DNA from: Schlegelella aquatica
GTDB taxonomy: Bacteria > Pseudomonadota > Gammaproteobacteria > Burkholderiales > Burkholderiaceae_C
DNA length: 64,000 bases
Direction: 5' to 3'
Assembly: GCF_026013905.1 (NCBI RefSeq)
Contig: NZ_CP110257.1
Span: forward strand, 186,001-250,000
Part shown: in pieces, positions 20,184 through 28,835 of the stretch
Position numbering within the stretch: the stretch's first letter is position 1
Layout: the number at the start of each line of letters is the position of its first letter
Notes under the pieces: model-generated
Database searches by the model: none
What the model was told of the DNA's origin: nothing
The model's input: the letters and a program-made list of their open reading frames with translations, nothing else
Translations under genes and position numbers: made by a program

Positions 20184-21359
20184 CTACGTGATCACCCGGC
20201 GCTGCCCGGCCACCGAGCCCGCCGCCGCGGCCGCCGCGGTGACGAGGGCGAACAAGGCACCCACTCCGTGCCAGGTGCCGCTCCAGTCGTGGAGCAGGCC
20301 CACCGCGAGCGGGCCCAGCGCCGCGAGCGTGTAGCCCACGCCCTGGGACATGCCCGACAAGCGGGCGGCGGTGAGCGCGTCGCCCGAGCGCAGCACGATC
20401 AGCAGCATCGCCACGCTGAACTGCCCCCCCTGGCCCAGCCCGAGCAGGATCACCCAGAGCCAGACGCTGCCCAGGGGCGCATAGAGGCAACCGAGCAGGC
20501 CGATCAGGGCGAGCGTCAGCATCAGCCAGAGCGTGGGCCGCTGGTCGCGCCCGAGCCGGGTGGCGAGCATCGGGCCCGTGAAGGCGGTGACGAGCTGCAC
20601 CAGGACCGACAGCGACATCAAGCCGCCGGCGGCCAGCGCGGTGAGCCCGCGATCCACCAGGATGGGTGGGAGCCAGCCGAAGACGATGTAGGCGAGCGAC
20701 GACTGCAAGCCCATGTAGAGCGTGACCGCCCAGGCGAGCGGGCTGCGCATGAGGCGCACCGGCGTGCCGGGCGCAGGCGCGATCCGGGTGTGCCCGCGCA
20801 ACTGCGGCCACCAGACGAGAGCCGCGATGAGCGCGAATCCGCCCCACGCGGCGAGTGCCGGGCGCCAATCGCCGAACGCGTCGCGCAGCGGGACGGTGAG
20901 GCCCGCGGCGGCGGCCGCGCCGAGGCACAGCGCCATCGTGTACAGGCCCATCATCAGACTCGCCCGCTCGGGGAACTCGCGCTTGACCAGCCCGGGCAGC
21001 AGCACCCCGATCACGCCGATGGCCGCCCCGGCCAGCAAGGCGCCGGCGAAGAGGCCAGCGGTACCGAACTGTCCGCGCACGGCAGTGCCCAGCGCCAGCA
21101 CGAACAGCACGCCGAAGACCGCACGCTCGGCGTCGAAGCGGGCCGCCAGCCGGGGGGCCAGCGGCGCGAAGAGGCCCAAGCACAGCACCGGCAGCGTCGT
21201 CAGCAGCCCCGCATGCGCCGCCGTGAGCCCGAGGCTCGCTTGGATGGACGCGAGCACCGGGGCGACGCTCGTGAGCGCCGGACGCAGGTTGAGCGCCACG
21301 ACGACCAGGCCCGCGACGAGCCACGCCGTCCGCGCGGGCGGCCGGGCGGGCGGGCTCAT
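20184..21359 (-). CDS. MFS transporter of the CynX/NimT family
   Basis: 391 aa with about twelve hydrophobic segments. It starts at ATG 21359, which overlaps the gntR stop by 4 bp (ATGA). The N-terminus AWLVAGLVVVALNLRPALTSVAPVL is the CynX/NimT signature (cyanate/2-nitroimidazole permease group), and GVLLPGLVKREFPERASLMMGLY is typical of the loop between helices 4 and 5. The substrate is probably a small organic anion or drug. Co-transcription with the regulator suggests substrate-responsive expression (inference). Confidence 0.9.
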   Translation of the reverse strand: MSPPARPPARTAWLVAGLVVVALNLRPALTSVAPVLASIQASLGLTAAHAGLLTTLPVLCLGLFAPLAPRLAARFDAERAVFGVLFVLALGTAVRGQFGTAGLFAGALLAGAAIGVIGVLLPGLVKREFPERASLMMGLYTMALCLGAAAAAGLTVPLRDAFGDWRPALAAWGGFALIAALVWWPQLRGHTRIAPAPGTPVRLMRSPLAWAVTLYMGLQSSLAYIVFGWLPPILVDRGLTALAAGGLMSLSVLVQLVTAFTGPMLATRLGRDQRPTLWLMLTLALIGLLGCLYAPLGSVWLWVILLGLGQGGQFSVAMLLIVLRSGDALTAARLSGMSQGVGYTLAALGPLAVGLLHDWSGTWHGVGALFALVTAAAAAAGSVAGQRRVIT

Positions 21360-22168
21360 CGGAAGGGCGAGCCGGACGGGCCAGGCTGCGCGTCGTGCTG
21401 GAAGGGGTCGAGCGCGTCGAGCACGGGTTGCAGCAACGCGCGGGTGGCGGCGACCGCGCCTTCCGGGTCCTGCCGGACGATGGCCTCGCACAGCTCCACG
21501 TGCGAGGCGTAGTCGGGCTCCGGCAGATCGCTGGCTTCCATCGTGGCCTGCACCGTCGCGCGCACCGCGCGTTCGAAGAAGTGATAGAGCTTGGCGAGCG
21601 CCGGATTGTGGGCCGCCTCCACCACCGCGCGGTGGAAGGCAAGGTCGTGCTCGACGAACACGCTGCGCCGGCGGCGGTTGCGCTGCTCGCCGCGCAAGGA
21701 CAGCGCCGCGCGGATGCGCTCGAGGTCTTCGGGGGTGCGCCGCTGCGCTGCAAGACGGGCCGCCTCGACCTCCAGCATCGCGCGCACCTCGAGATGCTCG
21801 CGCAGCGAGGCGCGGCTCAGCCCGTGCGCGACGTCGCTCGCATCGACCGCGGAGCGAACGTACGTGCCGTCGCCCTGACGGACCTCGAGCACGCCGCTGA
21901 AGGCCAGCACGCGCACCGCCTCACGCACGGTGTTGCGGCTCACGCCGAGCTCGGCTGCCAGCTCGGGCTCGATCGGGATGCGTTCGCCCACGCGCCATTC
22001 GCCGCGTTCCAGTCGCTCGCGCATCGCGCTCACGGCCAGATCCACCAGCGAACGGCGGGGCTCGGAACGGACATCGGGCATGGCAGGCTCCGCAGACAGA
22101 CCGCTCAGACCGCTTCGCGGGCGCCGCTGCAGGGAGCGGGCGCTCGGCGCGCGGGCGGGCATATTCAT
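21356..22168 (-). CDS. GntR/FadR-family transcriptional regulator (FCD domain)
   Basis: 270 aa. The winged helix (LAAELGVSRNTVREAVRVLAFSGVLEVRQGDGTYV) is followed by the FCD ligand domain with metal-binding-type residues (EHDLAFHRAVVEAAHNPAL, H in SHVELCEAI). ATG 22168 sits exactly six bases after a TAGAAT -10, so the mRNA is probably leaderless; ATG 22081, which has GGAG 7 nt upstream, is an alternative internal start giving 241 aa. It forms an operon with the MFS gene. The 13-bp repeat array lies 29 bp upstream. Confidence 0.9.
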   Translation of the reverse strand: MNMPARAPSARSLQRRPRSGLSGLSAEPAMPDVRSEPRRSLVDLAVSAMRERLERGEWRVGERIPIEPELAAELGVSRNTVREAVRVLAFSGVLEVRQGDGTYVRSAVDASDVAHGLSRASLREHLEVRAMLEVEAARLAAQRRTPEDLERIRAALSLRGEQRNRRRRSVFVEHDLAFHRAVVEAAHNPALAKLYHFFERAVRATVQATMEASDLPEPDYASHVELCEAIVRQDPEGAVAATRALLQPVLDALDPFQHDAQPGPSGSPFR

Positions 22169-22174
22169 TGGATG

Positions 22175-22180
22175 ATTCTA
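22175..22180 (-). promoter_or_regulatory. -10 element of a probable leaderless promoter (gntR)
   Basis: TAGAAT on the minus strand with six bases to ATG 22168. The tandem repeat array begins 17 bp upstream of it, in the -35 zone. Confidence 0.5.
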
Positions 22181-22196
22181 GGCGACCTCGGGCCGG

Positions 22197-22300
22197 CTCG
22201 TGCAACGGGCTCGTGCAACGGGCTCGTGCAACAAGCTCGCGCAACGAGCTCGCGCAACAAGCTCGCGCAACAGGCTCGCGCAACAGGCTTGTGCAATAGA
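22197..22300. repeat. 13-bp tandem repeat array, eight units
   Basis: Eight contiguous 13-bp units read CTCGTGCAACGGG (units 1-2), then CTCGYGCAACRRG variants, and end with CTTGTGCAATAGA. Bases CTCG.GCAAC are nearly invariant and the last three vary. The array starts beside the gntR -10 and lies about 140 bp before pyrF. It encodes no gene and has no spacers, so it is not CRISPR. It could be an iterated operator or a slippage-prone array. Confidence 0.85.
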
Positions 22301-22442
22301 AGTTGCCGCTCGAAGGCCTGGGAGCGGGAGCGACCTTCCTGGGCCCTCGGGAGGGGGCGGGCCTGCGCGGTGCCGAAGGCGACGGGGAAACGTGCCGGCC
22401 GGGAGGGTGTCGCAACGGCGATTGCGGCGAAGACGCGGCTCC

Positions 22443-22448
22443 TAGAAT
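22443..22448 (+). promoter_or_regulatory. -10 element of a probable leaderless promoter (pyrF)
   Basis: TAGAAT with six bases (GCCGGG) to the pyrF ATG 22455; no room for a leader or ribosome-binding site if transcription starts 7 bp downstream. Confidence 0.5.
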
Positions 22449-22454
22449 GCCGGG

Positions 22455-23297
22455 ATGCACTTCCTCGACATGCTGCGCCAGGCCGAGCGCCTGAACGACT
22501 CCCTGCTGTGCGTGGGGCTGGACCCGGACCCCGAGCGCCTGCCCGGCGCCTGGCAGGGCGACGCGTCCCGCTTGTTCGACTTCTGCGCCGCGATCGTGGA
22601 CGCGACCCGCGACCTGGTGATCGCCTACAAGCCTCAGATCGCCTACTTCGCTGCCCACGGCGCCGAAGCCCAGCTCGAGCGCCTGATCGGCCACATCCGC
22701 CGCGTCGCCCCCCGGGTGCCGGTGATCCTCGACGCCAAGCGCGGCGACATCGGCTCCACGGCCGAGCAGTACGCGAAGGAGGCCTTCGTGCGCTACCAGG
22801 CCGACGCCGTCACGCTCTCGCCCTTCATGGGGTTCGACTCCGTCGAGCCCTATCTGCGCTATCCGGACAAGGGGGCCTTCCTGCTGTGTCGCACCTCCAA
22901 CCCGGGCGGCTCGGACTTGCAGAACCAGCGATTGGCCGACGTGGACGGGCAGCCGCGCGTGTACGAGCATCTGGCCCGGCTGGCCCAGGGCCCCTGGAAC
23001 ACCAACGGGCAGCTGGGGCTCGTCGTCGGGGCGACGTACCCGCAGGAGATCGAGCGCGTGCGCGAACTGGCCCCCACCGTGCCGCTGCTGGTGCCCGGTG
23101 TAGGGGCGCAAGGCGGGGATGCCCGCGCCACCGTGCGGGCCGGCTACCGCGCCGAGGCCGACGGCACCCCCCGCGGGCTCGTGATCGTCAACTCCTCGCG
23201 CGCGGTGCTCTACGCGAGCGGTGGGGCGGACTTCGCCGCGGCCGCCCGCGCAGCGGCACAGGCCACGCGCGACGAACTCAACGCCGCGCGCCGCTGA
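22455..23297 (+). CDS. pyrF: Orotidine 5'-phosphate decarboxylase, type 2
   Basis: Decarboxylates OMP to UMP, the last step of de novo pyrimidine synthesis. The 280-aa length and the motifs LCVGLDPDPERLP, IAYKPQIAYF, the catalytic Lys-Asp array VILDAKRGDIGSTAEQYA and SPFMGFDSVEPYL identify the longer type 2 (PyrF2) subfamily. The C-terminus has VPGVGAQGGD and VNSSRAVLYAS phosphate-binding loops. Confidence 0.97.
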   Translation: MHFLDMLRQAERLNDSLLCVGLDPDPERLPGAWQGDASRLFDFCAAIVDATRDLVIAYKPQIAYFAAHGAEAQLERLIGHIRRVAPRVPVILDAKRGDIGSTAEQYAKEAFVRYQADAVTLSPFMGFDSVEPYLRYPDKGAFLLCRTSNPGGSDLQNQRLADVDGQPRVYEHLARLAQGPWNTNGQLGLVVGATYPQEIERVRELAPTVPLLVPGVGAQGGDARATVRAGYRAEADGTPRGLVIVNSSRAVLYASGGADFAAAARAAAQATRDELNAARR

Positions 23298-23417
23298 CGA
23301 GGGCGGGCGGCCGAGCCGCGGGCCGAGCGCCGCGCCTTCATCTTCGCCCCCGGGGCTTGCGCCCCACCCCCCGCGGGGGTGTCGGCGCGGCTCCGGGCGG
23401 CCGAGCGCCCCGCCTCC

Positions 23418-25733
23418 TCAGGCCACCGGCCGGCGAGGCGCGGCGGCGATGAGGGGCAGGCCGCGCACGCGCTCGCCGGTGAGGGCGAACCAGGCGTTGG
23501 CCACTGCGGGCGCAATCGGCGGCGTGCCCGGTTCGCCGACGCCTCCGGGGGCCCGGCTGCTGCGCACGAGGTGCGTCTCGATCTGCGGCGTGTCGGCCAG
23601 GCTGAGCAGCGGGTAATCCGGGAAGTTGCGCTGCTGCACGGCGCCCCCGACGATGTCGATGCGCCCGTGCAGTGCGGCACTCAGGCCGAAGACGATCGCG
23701 CCTTCCATCTGCTGCTGCACGATGTTGGGGTTGACCACCGTGCCGCAGTCGATCGCGCACACCACGCGATGCACGCGCGGGCGGCCCTCGCTGCGGGAGA
23801 CCTCGACGACCTGCGCGACGATGGAGCCGAAGCTCTCGTGCAAGGCCACGCCCCGCGCCCGTCCCGCCGGCAGCGGCCGGCCCCAGCCGGCACGTTCGGC
23901 CGCGAGTTTGAGCACCGCGCGGTGCCGGGGCTTGTCTTCCAGCAGCGCCAGACGGAACGCCACCGGGTCCTGGCGCGCCTCGTGCGCGAGTTCGTCGATG
24001 AAGCTCTCGCAGAAGAACGCGTTGTGCGAGTGCCCGACGGAGCGCCAGTAGCCGATCGGCACCCCGCTGCGGGTGGCCCGGTGAGCGATGCGCTGGTGGG
24101 GGATCGCATACGGGTGGTCGAACAGGCCTTCGCTGGTGGTCTTGTCCGGCGCGTCCACCGGGCCGGCGAACTGCGGCAGACCGCGCTCCATCCAGCGGGG
24201 CGAGATCGCATCGCCCGCCGTCACGGCCTCCAGCCGCAGCGGAAGGCCGTCGTCTGCGAGCTCGGCGCGCAGCACGGCCGCGGCCGCCGGGCGGTAGAAG
24301 TCGTGCATGAAGTCCTCTTCGCGCGGCCAGACGAGCTGCACCGGCCGGCCCCCCATCTCGAGCGCCACGCGCACGGCCTGGGCGACGAAGTCCACCTCCA
24401 GCCGACGGCCGAAGCCGCCCCCCAGCAGCGTGACGTGCACGGTGACGCGCTCGCGAGGCACACCCGCGATGCGGGCGGCGGCATCTCGCGCCAGCGTCGG
24501 CACCTGGGTCGGCACCCACAATTCGACGCCGCCATCGCGCACGCGGGCCGTGCAGTTCATCGGCTCCATCGTCGCGTGGGCCAGGTACGGGGCCGTGTAG
24601 GTCCGCTCCAGCGAGCGGCTCGCGGCCGTCGCGGAGTCACGGGCCTGGCCGCGACGGTGGAAGGTGAACCCTTCGCCAGCCTCGAGCGCGCGTCGGGCGA
24701 TCGCTTCGAGCTCACGCTCGATCGCGGCGCTGTCGAGCAGCCCGCGGTGCGGATCGTGCGGCGGCGGGCTCCACTCCACGGACATCGCCTGGGCGGCACG
24801 CATCGCATGCCAGGTGGTGCGCGCCACCACCGCGAGCCCGGCCGTGGACCCGGCCAGAGCCCCGAGCCGGACGACGCGCTCCACCCCCGGCATGCGCAAC
24901 ACCGCGTCGAGGTCGGCGCGCGCGACGCCCCCGCCGAGCATCGGGCACATGCGCACGGCGGCGTAGCGCATCTCGGGCAGCCGCACGTCCATGCCGAAGA
25001 CGGCCGTGCCGTCGCACTTGGCCGGCACGTCCGTGCGCGGTGCACTGCGGCCGATGAGCTTCCACGTCTGGGGGGGCTTGACGCGCACCTCGGAGACCGA
25101 GAGGGCCGCAGCCTCGCGCGCCAGCTCGCCGAAATGAGCGCTCGGCCCCGACGCATGGCTGATCACCCCGTCCACCACACGCAGCTCGGCCGCCGGCAGC
25201 CGCCACTTGAGCGACGCCGCCCCCAGCAGCTGGGCGCGGGCCGTGGCGGCTGCCAGGCGCAGCGGCTCCCACGCGTCGCTCACGGAGGTCGAGCCGCCGG
25301 TCATGCTGATGCCCAGTTCGCGGGCGAGCTTGGTCACCATCCAGTGCGACAGCAGCACCGTGGCGCCTTCCTTGCCCGGCTCCTCGTCGGCAGGGTGGAA
25401 CGGCAGCATCGCGAGGAAGGCCGCCACGTTGCCGTAGATGGCATCGGTGCCCGCCTGCTCGAGCCGCACTCGCGCCAGCGGCACGTCCAGCTCCTCGGCC
25501 ACCAGCATCGGCAGCGCCGTGTGCACGCCTTGCCCCATCTCGCTGCGATGCATGGCGAGACCGACGTCGCCGTTGGGGTGGATCTTGATCCACCCGTTCA
25601 GGCCCACCTCGCCCTCGCGCACCGGCAGCGTGTGGCGGTCGCCCAGGCGGCTGCGGGGCGGGAGGATCCCCCAGCCCACCACCAGCGCGCCGGCCACCCC
25701 TGCGGCGCTGAGGAGGAAATGCCGCCGCTTCAT
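23418..25733 (-). CDS. Xanthine dehydrogenase-family molybdopterin-binding subunit (IorB-like), Tat-exported
   Basis: Large subunit of a molybdenum hydroxylase, 771 aa. The twin-arginine leader KRRHFLLSAAGVAGALVVG is followed by two aldehyde-oxidase/xanthine-dehydrogenase Moco domains. Visible motifs include MHRSEMGQGVHTALPMLVAE, HATMEPMNCTA, GGGFGRRLEVDFV, YWRSVGHSHNAFFCESFIDE and the catalytic-Glu loop GGVGEPGTPPIAPA. It resembles the beta subunit of isoquinoline 1-oxidoreductase and membrane-linked aldehyde dehydrogenases. It overlaps the 2Fe-2S gene by 4 bp. No cytochrome c or XdhC-type maturation gene is adjacent. The substrate (N-heterocycle or aldehyde) is unknown. Confidence 0.9.
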   Translation of the reverse strand: MKRRHFLLSAAGVAGALVVGWGILPPRSRLGDRHTLPVREGEVGLNGWIKIHPNGDVGLAMHRSEMGQGVHTALPMLVAEELDVPLARVRLEQAGTDAIYGNVAAFLAMLPFHPADEEPGKEGATVLLSHWMVTKLARELGISMTGGSTSVSDAWEPLRLAAATARAQLLGAASLKWRLPAAELRVVDGVISHASGPSAHFGELAREAAALSVSEVRVKPPQTWKLIGRSAPRTDVPAKCDGTAVFGMDVRLPEMRYAAVRMCPMLGGGVARADLDAVLRMPGVERVVRLGALAGSTAGLAVVARTTWHAMRAAQAMSVEWSPPPHDPHRGLLDSAAIERELEAIARRALEAGEGFTFHRRGQARDSATAASRSLERTYTAPYLAHATMEPMNCTARVRDGGVELWVPTQVPTLARDAAARIAGVPRERVTVHVTLLGGGFGRRLEVDFVAQAVRVALEMGGRPVQLVWPREEDFMHDFYRPAAAAVLRAELADDGLPLRLEAVTAGDAISPRWMERGLPQFAGPVDAPDKTTSEGLFDHPYAIPHQRIAHRATRSGVPIGYWRSVGHSHNAFFCESFIDELAHEARQDPVAFRLALLEDKPRHRAVLKLAAERAGWGRPLPAGRARGVALHESFGSIVAQVVEVSRSEGRPRVHRVVCAIDCGTVVNPNIVQQQMEGAIVFGLSAALHGRIDIVGGAVQQRNFPDYPLLSLADTPQIETHLVRSSRAPGGVGEPGTPPIAPAVANAWFALTGERVRGLPLIAAAPRRPVA

Positions 25734-26221
25734 GCCCACCCCGCCGCCTTGCGCCGCGGCTGGCCGCGCAACTCGCGGGCCGCCGTCTTGATCGCCTCGC
25801 GCACGCGCGGGTACGTGCCGCAGCGGCACAGGTTGGTGATCGCCTCGTCGATCTCGGCATCGCTCGGGTCCGGCCGCTCGTCCAGCAGGGCGGCGGCGGC
25901 CATCAGCATTCCCGACTGGCAATAGCCGCACTGGGGCACCTGGTGCTCCGTCCACGCCGCCTGCAGCACGTGCAGGCGGTCCGACTTGAGTCCCTCGATC
26001 GTCTGGATCGGCTGGCCGCGCACCTGACCGAGCGGCGTGACGCAGGCCCGCACCGCACGAGGGCCCACGCGCACCGTGCACGCGCCGCACGCCGCGACGC
26101 CGCAGCCATACTTGGTGCCCGTCAGCCCCAAGACATCGCGCAGCGCCCACAGCAGGGGCATCGCCTCGTCCACCTGCTCGTCGGGCAGGCGGTGAACCGC
26201 CCCGTTGACCTGGATTTCCAT
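25730..26221 (-). CDS. 2Fe-2S subunit of molybdenum hydroxylase (IorA-like)
   Basis: 163-aa electron-transfer subunit. The plant-ferredoxin-type cluster cysteines are in YGCGVAACGACTV and the second helical-domain cluster in QCGYCQSGML and NLCRCGTYPRV. It pairs with the large subunit encoded directly downstream (ATGA overlap). The start ATG 26221 has GGAGA upstream. The 281 bp between this gene and the DUF4382 gene hold no convincing coding sequence. Confidence 0.93.
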   Translation of the reverse strand: MEIQVNGAVHRLPDEQVDEAMPLLWALRDVLGLTGTKYGCGVAACGACTVRVGPRAVRACVTPLGQVRGQPIQTIEGLKSDRLHVLQAAWTEHQVPQCGYCQSGMLMAAAALLDERPDPSDAEIDEAITNLCRCGTYPRVREAIKTAARELRGQPRRKAAGWA

Positions 26222-26502
26222 GCCGTCGTCTCCTCTCCCACCGCCGGCGGCGACGGGTCCATGACGGCATTGTGCGGAATTGGCCGCGCCGCACCAGTGC
26301 GGGCATCCAACTTCTGCCCCGGACTCCGTTCTTGCGACGGGCGGCGGGGCCACCGGCCGGCGCGCCGCGGCGGCCGGCGCGCGTGAACGTCGATTCACAC
26401 AGCGTCGGCTTTTCGCCACAGCGTCGCGCGACGGTCGGCCCTTGGGGGCCACCCGAGGGCGGCACCGCGCACCCGTGCCGCGGCGCCCCAGCCTCGTCAG
26501 GT

Positions 26503-27693
26503 TCAGAAGGTGAAGTCTTCCGTGGCGCTCGGGGGCAGCGTGACGTCCGCCGTCTTCGGATCCGCGCCGGGCACCGACGCCTCGATGCGGTACTGACCCG
26601 CGACGCCGGGCGCGTCGGCGAACGTGGGAGTGACCGCGCCGGCCGTGTAGGTCGCCACACGCGGCGCGGCGGTCGCCAAGCCATTGAGCGCGTACGCCTT
26701 GGAAGGCTCGTTCTCGGCCCCTGCGACGCGGACCGCGGCCACCTCGACACGCCCGCCGCCGACGTTCTGCAGCGCGCGCACCGTGGCGTCGATGCCGCCG
26801 GCGGGCGCCGGCGACTGGACGATCGTGCCGGTCACGTCGGCGGTGCCGGACGCCTGCATCGCGATCGGAGCTGCCTGGGTGCTGACCGTGGTGACGCCGC
26901 TGCCCACGGGCACGCCGGTGACCACCGCGGTCTTCTTCCCGGGCCCGGCGAGGACCAGCGTGTAGGTGCCCTGCGGGACCGGCGACAGGAAGAAGCGCCC
27001 GTCGGCCGCGGCTTGCGTCGAGCGCACCACCACGCCGGCCTGCTGCAGCGACACGGTCGTGCCGGCCGCGCTCGCGTCGACGTACCCTGCCACCGCCTGG
27101 GCCGTGCCGGCCGCGAGCGGGATGACCGAGATGACCGGCTTGAGGAGGTACTTGCCGGAGTTGCCCGCCTGCACCACCGACTTGCAGGCGTCGAAGTCCA
27201 GCACCACATCCAGCGTCTGCCCGGCAGCCACGTCCAACTGGGCATGGAGCTTGAGGCCGCTTTGCTGAGAGCTCGGGGTGTGGAGCGCCTGCTCCTCGCC
27301 GTTCACGACCACGGAGTTGGCGTAGGGCGCCGTGCCACCGTTGGCCGCCAGGATCAGACGGATCTGGCTGTAGCGACCCGCGGGCAGCGCCGTCTGCCCC
27401 AACTCCTCCAGGACCCCGTTCGTCAAAGACAGCAGGTCGATCCGACGCGCGGGCGTCACGTCGATGTGCGACCAGCCGCCGTCGTCCGGCAGGGCCGACG
27501 GACTGCGGTGGATGCTCACGCGCGTCACCGTCACGTACACGTGTTCATAGCAGCTCGGCGCATCGGTGAGCGAGACGCGCACGATCCCGGTGCCGCCGGA
27601 GCCGGCACCTCCTCCACAGGAGGCCAACCAGAACGCCATGGTGGCCATCATCCAGGGACGCAGCCACGCGGTCATCTTCGCGAAGAACTCCAT
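26503..27693 (-). CDS. DUF4382 lipoprotein
   Basis: 396-aa exported lipoprotein with lipobox WLASCGGG following the hydrophobic stretch WLRPWMMATMAF. The N-terminal domain VRVSLTDAPSCYEHVYVTVTRVSIHR is the DUF4382 signature. Later segments (VAGYVDASAAGTTVSLQQAGVVVRST...GRFFLSPVPQGTYTLVLAGPG) look like carboxypeptidase-regulatory/Ig-like beta modules. ATG 27693 is preferred over GTG 27699 because GAGG lies 6 bp upstream. A candidate operator, ATGGG/CCCAT (27728-27744), overlaps an AATAAT -10 (27743-27748). Confidence 0.88.
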   Translation of the reverse strand: MEFFAKMTAWLRPWMMATMAFWLASCGGGAGSGGTGIVRVSLTDAPSCYEHVYVTVTRVSIHRSPSALPDDGGWSHIDVTPARRIDLLSLTNGVLEELGQTALPAGRYSQIRLILAANGGTAPYANSVVVNGEEQALHTPSSQQSGLKLHAQLDVAAGQTLDVVLDFDACKSVVQAGNSGKYLLKPVISVIPLAAGTAQAVAGYVDASAAGTTVSLQQAGVVVRSTQAAADGRFFLSPVPQGTYTLVLAGPGKKTAVVTGVPVGSGVTTVSTQAAPIAMQASGTADVTGTIVQSPAPAGGIDATVRALQNVGGGRVEVAAVRVAGAENEPSKAYALNGLATAAPRVATYTAGAVTPTFADAPGVAGQYRIEASVPGADPKTADVTLPPSATEDFTF

Positions 27694-27836
27694 AAGCACC
27701 TCGTGTGCGGGTTCCGAAGCCCGTCAAATGGGAAATTCGCCCATTATTCTCCCCCACGGGCAGAGCCTCCCGGTCTTGGTGTTTCAAGCCGTAACCTGCC
27801 CGGCCGTCGTCGGTGGATGCCGGACGGCGGCCAGCG

Positions 27837-28595
27837 TCACACCGGCAAAGGCGCCCCGTCCAGAAACGCGCGCAGCTGACCGGGTTCGAAGGGGATCCAT
27901 GGTTCGTCGGCCGTCAGCGGCTCCGTGACGATCACGGCCACCCGGTCGTTCGGGGTGGTCACCTCCGCGAAGTTCACCGTCATGTCCTCGTCCTGGAGCC
28001 GGGCCGTGCTGAAGGGGTGCTGTCGCACCAGGTAATGCAGGCGCGTCGAGCAATGGGCCCACAGCGCGTGGCCGTTGCTCAGCATGAAGTTGAAGGTGCC
28101 ATGACGCGCCGGGACTGCGGCCAGCTCGCGCAAGGTTTCGGTGAGCTCCTGCGGGCTCGGTACGCGGGCGTGGTTCTTCGCCAACTCCTGCATCAGCCAG
28201 CAGAAGGCGCGCTCGCTGTCGGTGTCGCCCACCGGGCGGAAAGCGGCGTGAAGCCGGGGCTCGAAGCCTTGGAGGTCGCCGTTGTGAGCGAAGACCCAGT
28301 AGCGGCCCCACAACTCGCGGACGAAGGGGTGGCAGTTCTCGAGCCCGACGGGGCCTTGCGTGGCCTTGCGGATGTGGGCGATGACGTTCGTGCTGCGGAT
28401 CGGGTAGCGGCGCACGAGATCGGCCACCGGGGAACGCACCGCCGCTTGGTGATCGACGAAAAGCCGCACGCCCCGCCCTTCGAAGAAGGCGATGCCGAAG
28501 CCGTCCGCGTGCTCCTGCGAGCGCGTGGCAAACCCCGTGAAGCTGAACACGATGTCTGTCGGGGTGTTGCAGTTCATGCCGAGCAGTTGGCACAT
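27837..28595 (-). CDS. Class II glutamine amidotransferase (YafJ-like)
   Basis: 252-aa N-terminal-nucleophile amidohydrolase. The start MCQLLGMN puts the catalytic Cys at position 2, as required after Met removal, so ATG 28595 was chosen over the longer frame. Further motifs are HADGFGIAFFEG, TNVIAHIRKATQG, ENCHPFVRELWGRYWVFAHNGDL and DTDSERAFCWLM. It stands alone without a synthetase domain. YafJ-type proteins are of uncertain function; the acceptor is unknown. Confidence 0.92.
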   Translation of the reverse strand: MCQLLGMNCNTPTDIVFSFTGFATRSQEHADGFGIAFFEGRGVRLFVDHQAAVRSPVADLVRRYPIRSTNVIAHIRKATQGPVGLENCHPFVRELWGRYWVFAHNGDLQGFEPRLHAAFRPVGDTDSERAFCWLMQELAKNHARVPSPQELTETLRELAAVPARHGTFNFMLSNGHALWAHCSTRLHYLVRQHPFSTARLQDEDMTVNFAEVTTPNDRVAVIVTEPLTADEPWIPFEPGQLRAFLDGAPLPV

Positions 28596-28835
28596 GGCTG
28601 GCGCGCAGTTCGGGAGCACTGCCGTGCATGGTAATCCCCTCGTCATCGCGCCCCGCCGCCGGGGCGCGAGGCCCCCTTTGTGACCAATGGTGAAGCCTTC
28701 CTCTCTGCGCTGACACATTTGTGCCATCTGCGTCCCCCGGCATCACGGGGACGACCTGCGGGACGTGCGCCACCACACTGTGCAGGCAACGGACGCCCCG
28801 GCGCCCGGCATCACATACACCCACGGAGGACTTCG

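Noticed and set aside
22197..22300. Tandem repeats considered as a CRISPR array
   Set aside because: Units are contiguous 13-bp copies with no spacers, and no cas genes are present.
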